DNA of 8,682 nt from an uncultured Prevotellaceae bacterium (GTDB lineage Bacteria > Bacteroidota > Bacteroidia > Bacteroidales > Bacteroidaceae). Shown piece after piece: positions 4,808 through 8,682 of the stretch. The stretch covers positions 1-8,682 of the forward strand of contig CAMJAO010000074.1 of NCBI GenBank assembly GCA_946403615.1, written 5' to 3'. The stretch's first letter is position 1. Every line of letters begins with the position of its first letter. Made by a program: the position numbers and the translations under genes. The notes below the pieces were generated by a model. That model was not told the DNA's origin. It was given only the letters and a program-made list of their open reading frames with translations, and searched no databases.

Positions 4808-6973
4808 ATGCAACGAAACAACGAATTACGGTTGGCTTGGGATTTCGTGGAAAACACGGGACAGAGCATTTTCCTTACGGGCAAGGCTGGCACGGGCAAG
4901 ACCACCTTTCTGAAAACGGTGGTGGAGCGCTCGCGCAAGCGATGTATCGTGGTGGCGCCTACGGGTGTGGCTGCCATCAATGCCGGAGGAGTGACCATAC
5001 ATTCGTTTTTCCAATTATCGTTCTCGCCCTATGTGCCGGGTGCAAAGATGGAGAGTAAATACGATTTCGGACGCGAGAAACGTAAAATCATCTCCTCTAT
5101 TGACTTGCTCATCATCGATGAGATATCGATGGTACGTGCCGACCTGCTCGACGCCATCGACAACGTGTTGCGACGTTTCCGCGACCATTATCAACCGTTT
5201 GGCGGTGTGCAACTGCTGATGATTGGCGACTTGGCGCAACTCACACCAGTGGTTACTCCGGAGGATGAGCACCTGTTGAAATCATACTATGACACCCCCT
5301 ATTTCTTTGGCTCTAAGGCGCTCAGCCAAATCAGTTATGTCACCATCCAACTGCATCAGGTTTATCGACAGCAAGACCTGTCATTCATCGAGGTGCTTAA
5401 CCAGGTACGCAGTGGTCATCCGTCGGCCGAGGCCCTTTCCAGCCTCAATGCCCGCTACCGGCCGATGTTCTCGCCCTCAGCCAAAGAGGGTTATATCCGT
5501 CTGACCACCCACAACCATCTGGCAGACCACTATAATGAGACCGAACTCAATAAACTGACATCGAAGGCGTTTCAGTTCCAAGCGTCTATCGAGGGCACCT
5601 ATCCTGAATATTCCTATCCCACCGCCGAGACACTGGTGCTTAAACGCGGTGCGCAGGTGATGTTCGTGAAAAACGACCCCACCGCCGAACACCGTTATTA
5701 CAACGGTCGCATCGGACAGGTCACCTATGTTGACAAGAACAAGATCCTTGTGCTCTGCGAGGGCGACAACGAAGCCATCGAAGTGGAGCCGTTGGAGTGG
5801 GAGAACACGCTCTACACACTGAATGAGAAGACGCGCGAGATAGAAGCCAAAGTGCAAGGCGTATTCCGCCAATATCCGCTGAGGCTGGCATGGGCCATCA
5901 CCATACACAAGAGTCAGGGCTTGACCTTCGACCGCGTCATCATCGATGCCAACTTGTCGTTTGCCCCGGGGCAGGTGTATGTGGCGCTGAGCCGTTGCCG
6001 CACACTCGAGGGGCTGGTGCTCGCCACTCCTTTGGAAAACCGCGCGGTAATCAGTGATTCGCAGGTTTATTCCTATATCACCCGTCAGGAGGAAGCCGCG
6101 CGCCAGAGCATCGCGCAATTGCCCGTGTTGAAGCAGGAATATGAGCGCTATCTGCTGTTGCAACTCTTTGATTTCCGCAATGTGGCGTCGATGGAAGAAT
6201 CGATGGTGCGTATCTTTGCTGAATATTTCTATCACAGCCATGCTCAACTCAAGACGTTGCACCAACAGGCGTTGGACGCCATCCGTGAGCGTGTGGTGGG
6301 CGTGGCCGACAAATGGCGTTTGAAAATTCGCCAGATGCATATCGAGGATTTACGCGAGGAGGCGTTTTTGGAGCGTGTACGCCGCAGTGCTGACTATTTC
6401 GGCGACACATTGAAAGAAATACTGGAAAAGCCGCTGCAACTGACAGCGCAAGTGGAGACGAACAACAAACAGGCACAGAAACGCTTGGCCAATGCACTGC
6501 CTGAATTGCGTCAGGTGTGGTTGGCTAATCGCTATCTGCTCAGCAAGATGTCGGAGCAAGGCTTTACGGTAGATGGCTATCTTCACGAGAAACAGATGTC
6601 GGTACTTGATGCGATAGATGAAGGTGCCATCAAAAAGAAAACAACCCGAAAAACCAAAGAGAAGAAACCCAAGGAAGTGAAACCCAAAACGTGGAAGGTG
6701 ACTTACGATCTCTATCGCAACCACGTATCCATAGAGAACATCGCCAAGATGCGCAATCTGGCTGTAAGTACGATTTTAAGCCATTTAGGCCGTTATGTGG
6801 ATAGCGGGCAGATAGCGCTTTCCGACCTCATACCAGCAGACCATCTGCAGGCCATCGAGCGCGTTGTAAGCCGTGTCGGCGCCGACCAGGGGACAACAGC
6901 GGTCAAAAGTCTTTGTCCTCCGGAAGTCACGTATATGGAGATAAACCTCTATTTGGGAAAAATAAAGAAGTAA
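4808..6973 (+). CDS. Pif1/RecD-type SF1B DNA helicase with C-terminal HTH_40-like domain
   Basis: Cytoplasmic ATP-driven DNA helicase, 721 aa, presumably 5'-3' and acting in genome maintenance as Pif1 relatives do (forks, G-quadruplexes, R-loops). Core motifs in order: Walker A LTGKAGTGKTT (23-33, K31), motif Ia APTGVAA (50-56), Walker B LLIIDE (100-105), motif III GDLAQLTPV (140-148), motif IV QVYRQQD (184-190), motif V TIHKSQGLTFDRVIID (365-380) and motif VI VYVALSRCRTLEGL (390-403, arginine finger probably R396). Residues about 440-605 form a long helical region I cannot assign; I see no HRDC motif. A Lys-rich linker (609-628) leads to an HTH_40-like domain (about 629-715), with DLYRNHVSIENIAKMRNLAVSTILSHL as helix-turn-helix, a module also found at the C-terminus of RecQ-type helicases. 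ATG 4808 leaves the expected short lead into Walker A. The last codons overlap the terminator hairpin. Confidence 0.93.
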   Translation: MQRNNELRLAWDFVENTGQSIFLTGKAGTGKTTFLKTVVERSRKRCIVVAPTGVAAINAGGVTIHSFFQLSFSPYVPGAKMESKYDFGREKRKIISSIDLLIIDEISMVRADLLDAIDNVLRRFRDHYQPFGGVQLLMIGDLAQLTPVVTPEDEHLLKSYYDTPYFFGSKALSQISYVTIQLHQVYRQQDLSFIEVLNQVRSGHPSAEALSSLNARYRPMFSPSAKEGYIRLTTHNHLADHYNETELNKLTSKAFQFQASIEGTYPEYSYPTAETLVLKRGAQVMFVKNDPTAEHRYYNGRIGQVTYVDKNKILVLCEGDNEAIEVEPLEWENTLYTLNEKTREIEAKVQGVFRQYPLRLAWAITIHKSQGLTFDRVIIDANLSFAPGQVYVALSRCRTLEGLVLATPLENRAVISDSQVYSYITRQEEAARQSIAQLPVLKQEYERYLLLQLFDFRNVASMEESMVRIFAEYFYHSHAQLKTLHQQALDAIRERVVGVADKWRLKIRQMHIEDLREEAFLERVRRSADYFGDTLKEILEKPLQLTAQVETNNKQAQKRLANALPELRQVWLANRYLLSKMSEQGFTVDGYLHEKQMSVLDAIDEGAIKKKTTRKTKEKKPKEVKPKTWKVTYDLYRNHVSIENIAKMRNLAVSTILSHLGRYVDSGQIALSDLIPADHLQAIERVVSRVGADQGTTAVKSLCPPEVTYMEINLYLGKIKK

Positions 6974-7005
6974 AAAATACCGTGTGGTGCTTTTTTACTT
7001 CTTTA
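6963..7005. terminator. Bidirectional terminator between convergent helicase and protease genes
   Basis: A perfect 15-bp stem, TAAAGAAGTAAAAAA (6963-6977) with TTTTTTACTTCTTTA (6991-7005), is topped by ACC/GGT pairs (6979-6981 with 6986-6988) and a GTGT loop. Because the arms are runs of A and T, a transcript from either strand gets a hairpin followed by a U-rich segment, as suits convergent genes only 40 bp apart. It overlaps the last helicase codons and includes a tandem TTTACTTC (6994-7009). Confidence 0.75.
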
Positions 7006-7013
7006 CTTCTTTG

Positions 7014-8582
7014 CTATTTAATCATTTCCACCGCCTTTATGACGATGTCGTTGTATTCGTTCATGATTTGGTAGTATTCGCTCATGTCCCAAAGGTCGCG
7101 GGCGATGAGTGCTTTGAGTTGTGGCTTGAGATATGCCATGGTTCGCTGCAACTCGTCGTCATCCTTTGGCTCTAAGCCCTGTTTTTTTGCTTCTGCGAGG
7201 ATTTCTTCGGTCAGTTGGTCTGGTACCTCGAATTGGTCGCGGAAGTCCTCAAACGAGCGATATTTGCGTTTGAGCGGTTTCCTTTCTTTGTCGATGTATT
7301 TCAGATTGGCTGGCACGATGATGTTTTTCGCCGACAATCTGCGATGGAAGCGGGTGTATTTCGTGGTGTCGAGTGGCACGAATTCGTCAGGCATGATACC
7401 TCCGCCGCCATAGACTGTGCGATGCAGGCGCAGCGTCTGATATTTCAGCGAGTCGGCAAAGTGGATGCTGTCGCGGTTGGTCAGTTCGCCATGTTTGAGC
7501 CGTTGTTCCAGGTCCATCTCATAGTCTTTCAGTTCGCCTTTCTTATAGGGTTTCTGGATGCAACGTCCGGTGGGTGTGAAATAATGAGCCACGGTAAGGC
7601 GGATGAGCGAACCGTCGGCAAACTCCAGCGGACGCTGTACCAGTCCCTTTCCGAAACTGCGCCGTCCGACGATGGTGCCACGGTCTTGATCTTGCAATGC
7701 GCCGGCAAGAATCTCAGATGCCGATGCACTGAGTTCGTTCATCAGCACAATGGTCTTGATATTGCGCAACTGCCCGTGACCGTCGGCCCGATACATGCGT
7801 TTTGGCGTGTTGCGACCTTCTGTATAGACGATGAGGTCGTTGTCGTCGAGAAACTCATTGGCCAACTGCACTGCTGTTTGCAGATAGCCTCCGCCATTGT
7901 CTTGCAGGTCGATGATGAGCGAAGTCATGCCCTGTCGCTGTAATTTTTCCACAGCCGTCATAAACTCTTCGTAGGTGGTGGCGCTGAAATTGTCAAGGCG
8001 CACATATCCTATACCCGGACGGATGAAATAAGAAGCCTGCAAGGAGTGGACGGGTATTTTGTCGCGTGTGACAACGAAGGAGAGGGGTTTGCTCTCACCA
8101 CGGCGCACGATACCCAGTCGCACTTTCGTGCCTTTGGGTCCACGGAGTCGTTTCATGATATCGTCGCGCCCCATCTTCACGCCGGCGATGGCGGTGTCGT
8201 TCACAGTGACGATACGGTCGCCAGCAATGATGCCCACTTTCTCCGATGGTCCGTTGACCACGGGCTGTATGACAAGCAATGTGTCGTCAACCATGTTAAA
8301 CTGCACGCCGATGCCCTCGAAATTGCCGTTCAAGGGTTCTGTCAGGGCTTTCGCCTCCTTGGCGGTAGAGTAGGAGGAGTGGGGGTCGAGTTTCTCAAGC
8401 ATGCCGCGGATGGCATCCTCGATGAGTTTTTCCTCATCCACCTCATCTACATACAGGTTCTTTATCGCCTCTTCTGCCCCGCGGAATTTGGTAACCGGGG
8501 TTTTAGAACTGAGTACGAATTGTGCCTTCACCACCGATGAGGCGGAAAGCAGGAATATGATTAAAAACAGATATTTTTTCAT
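7014..8582 (-). CDS. S41 family C-terminal processing protease (CtpA/Tsp-like) with PDZ domain
   Basis: Exported serine protease of 522 aa. A signal peptide (1-20, MKKYLFLIIF then SVVKA before Gln) sends it to the periplasm. An N-terminal helical segment with EKLDPHSSYST (63-73) is the family marker before the PDZ domain (about 84-175; NGNFEGIGVQF, then AGDRIVTVND), which recognises substrate C-termini. In the S41 core, LIIDLQDNGGGYLQTAVQLA (222-241) precedes the active site: nucleophile S287 in NELSASASE and general base K312 in SFGKG, with Q316 in the position of the third CtpB residue and D298 in that of Tsp Asp441; the Ser-Lys spacing of 25 matches both enzymes. A C-terminal extension of about 120 residues is helical and charged. 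Such proteases trim or degrade envelope proteins; the substrate here is unknown. No Bacteroidetes -7 box is visible in the 100 bp upstream, so its promoter may be outside the window. Confidence 0.95.
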   Translation of the reverse strand: MKKYLFLIIFLLSASSVVKAQFVLSSKTPVTKFRGAEEAIKNLYVDEVDEEKLIEDAIRGMLEKLDPHSSYSTAKEAKALTEPLNGNFEGIGVQFNMVDDTLLVIQPVVNGPSEKVGIIAGDRIVTVNDTAIAGVKMGRDDIMKRLRGPKGTKVRLGIVRRGESKPLSFVVTRDKIPVHSLQASYFIRPGIGYVRLDNFSATTYEEFMTAVEKLQRQGMTSLIIDLQDNGGGYLQTAVQLANEFLDDNDLIVYTEGRNTPKRMYRADGHGQLRNIKTIVLMNELSASASEILAGALQDQDRGTIVGRRSFGKGLVQRPLEFADGSLIRLTVAHYFTPTGRCIQKPYKKGELKDYEMDLEQRLKHGELTNRDSIHFADSLKYQTLRLHRTVYGGGGIMPDEFVPLDTTKYTRFHRRLSAKNIIVPANLKYIDKERKPLKRKYRSFEDFRDQFEVPDQLTEEILAEAKKQGLEPKDDDELQRTMAYLKPQLKALIARDLWDMSEYYQIMNEYNDIVIKAVEMIK

Positions 8583-8598
8583 TGCTATTGTTGAGTTC

Positions 8599-8659
8599 AG
8601 GAGTTATAGGAGTGGAGGAGTTAAAGTGGTTTAGTGTTGAGTGTAGAGGGTTTAGTGTT
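8599..8659. repeat. Short direct repeats upstream of the S41 protease gene
   Basis: AGGAGTTA occurs at 8599-8606 and 8616-8623 (17-nt period), and GGTTTAGTGTT occurs at 8628-8638 and 8649-8659 (21-nt period). The tract is purine/T-rich on the + strand (polypyrimidine/A on the protease's sense strand) and lies 17 nt or more from the protease start codon. It may be low-complexity intergenic DNA; I see no promoter or gene in 8583-8682. Confidence 0.5.
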
Positions 8660-8682
8660 CTTGGCACATCTCTTTTTCTTGC

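Noticed and set aside
5477..6340. 287-codon open frame on the - strand
   Set aside because: Lies wholly inside the helicase gene, whose motifs are clear; its translation shows no domain pattern and is a by-product of codon bias on the other strand.
4144..6973. Toxin-antitoxin plus helicase as a defence island
   Set aside because: The helicase looks like a widespread Bacteroidetes maintenance enzyme, there is no nuclease or other effector, and the A/T-rich composition stops with the hig pair; adjacency alone is not evidence.
7215..7943. 242-codon open frame on the + strand
   Set aside because: Antisense to the S41 protease core; no recognisable motif, while the opposite strand shows catalytic Ser and Lys motifs.
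8046..8540. 164-codon open frame on the + strand
   Set aside because: Antisense to the PDZ and N-terminal part of the protease; treated as a shadow.
8652..8681. Possible 3' end of an upstream gene on the - strand (about nine codons then TAA)
   Set aside because: Too short to recognise or to tell from chance; an upstream gene is plausible but cannot be supported from these bases.

Overview
The window looks like a chromosomal segment from a member of the Bacteroidales, most likely Prevotella-like. Three things point that way. The fumarate reductase/succinate dehydrogenase genes run flavoprotein then iron-sulfur protein with Bacteroidetes-style sequence. The two promoters I can recognise match the Bacteroidetes pattern (TTTG, about 19-20 nt, TAnnTTTG) rather than -35/-10 boxes. 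The Pif1-like helicase carries a C-terminal HTH_40-type domain, a fusion typical of this phylum. The species cannot be fixed from sequence alone.

Left part (1-1820): the 3' end of frdA, a GC-rich inverted-repeat element filling the whole frdA-frdB gap, a complete frdB with all three Fe-S cluster motifs, and a factor-independent terminator. This is the catalytic half of quinol:fumarate reductase (fumarate respiration, succinate production). The membrane subunit gene would be expected upstream, outside the window.

Middle part (1821-4070): a short unexplained intergenic stretch and a clear promoter, then a small secreted SH3-like protein and an NhaC-family sodium/proton (or malate/lactate type) antiporter 50 bp apart with no visible promoter between them, so possibly one transcript, closed by a hairpin terminator.

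Then (4083-4751): an AT-rich HigB-HigA toxin-antitoxin cassette, toxin first. Its -7 promoter box lies inside a 6+6 bp inverted repeat, the expected arrangement for autorepression by the antitoxin.

Right part (4808-8682): a large Pif1/RecD-type SF1B helicase on the + strand converges on an S41 C-terminal processing protease with signal peptide and PDZ domain on the - strand. A 15-bp perfect hairpin between them can serve as terminator for both. The last 100 bases hold short repeats upstream of the protease and no supported gene.

I do not see a convincing undescribed multi-gene system. The best leads are the REPIN-like element inside the frd operon, the hig operator/promoter architecture, and the uncharacterised helical region joining the helicase core to its HTH_40 domain.
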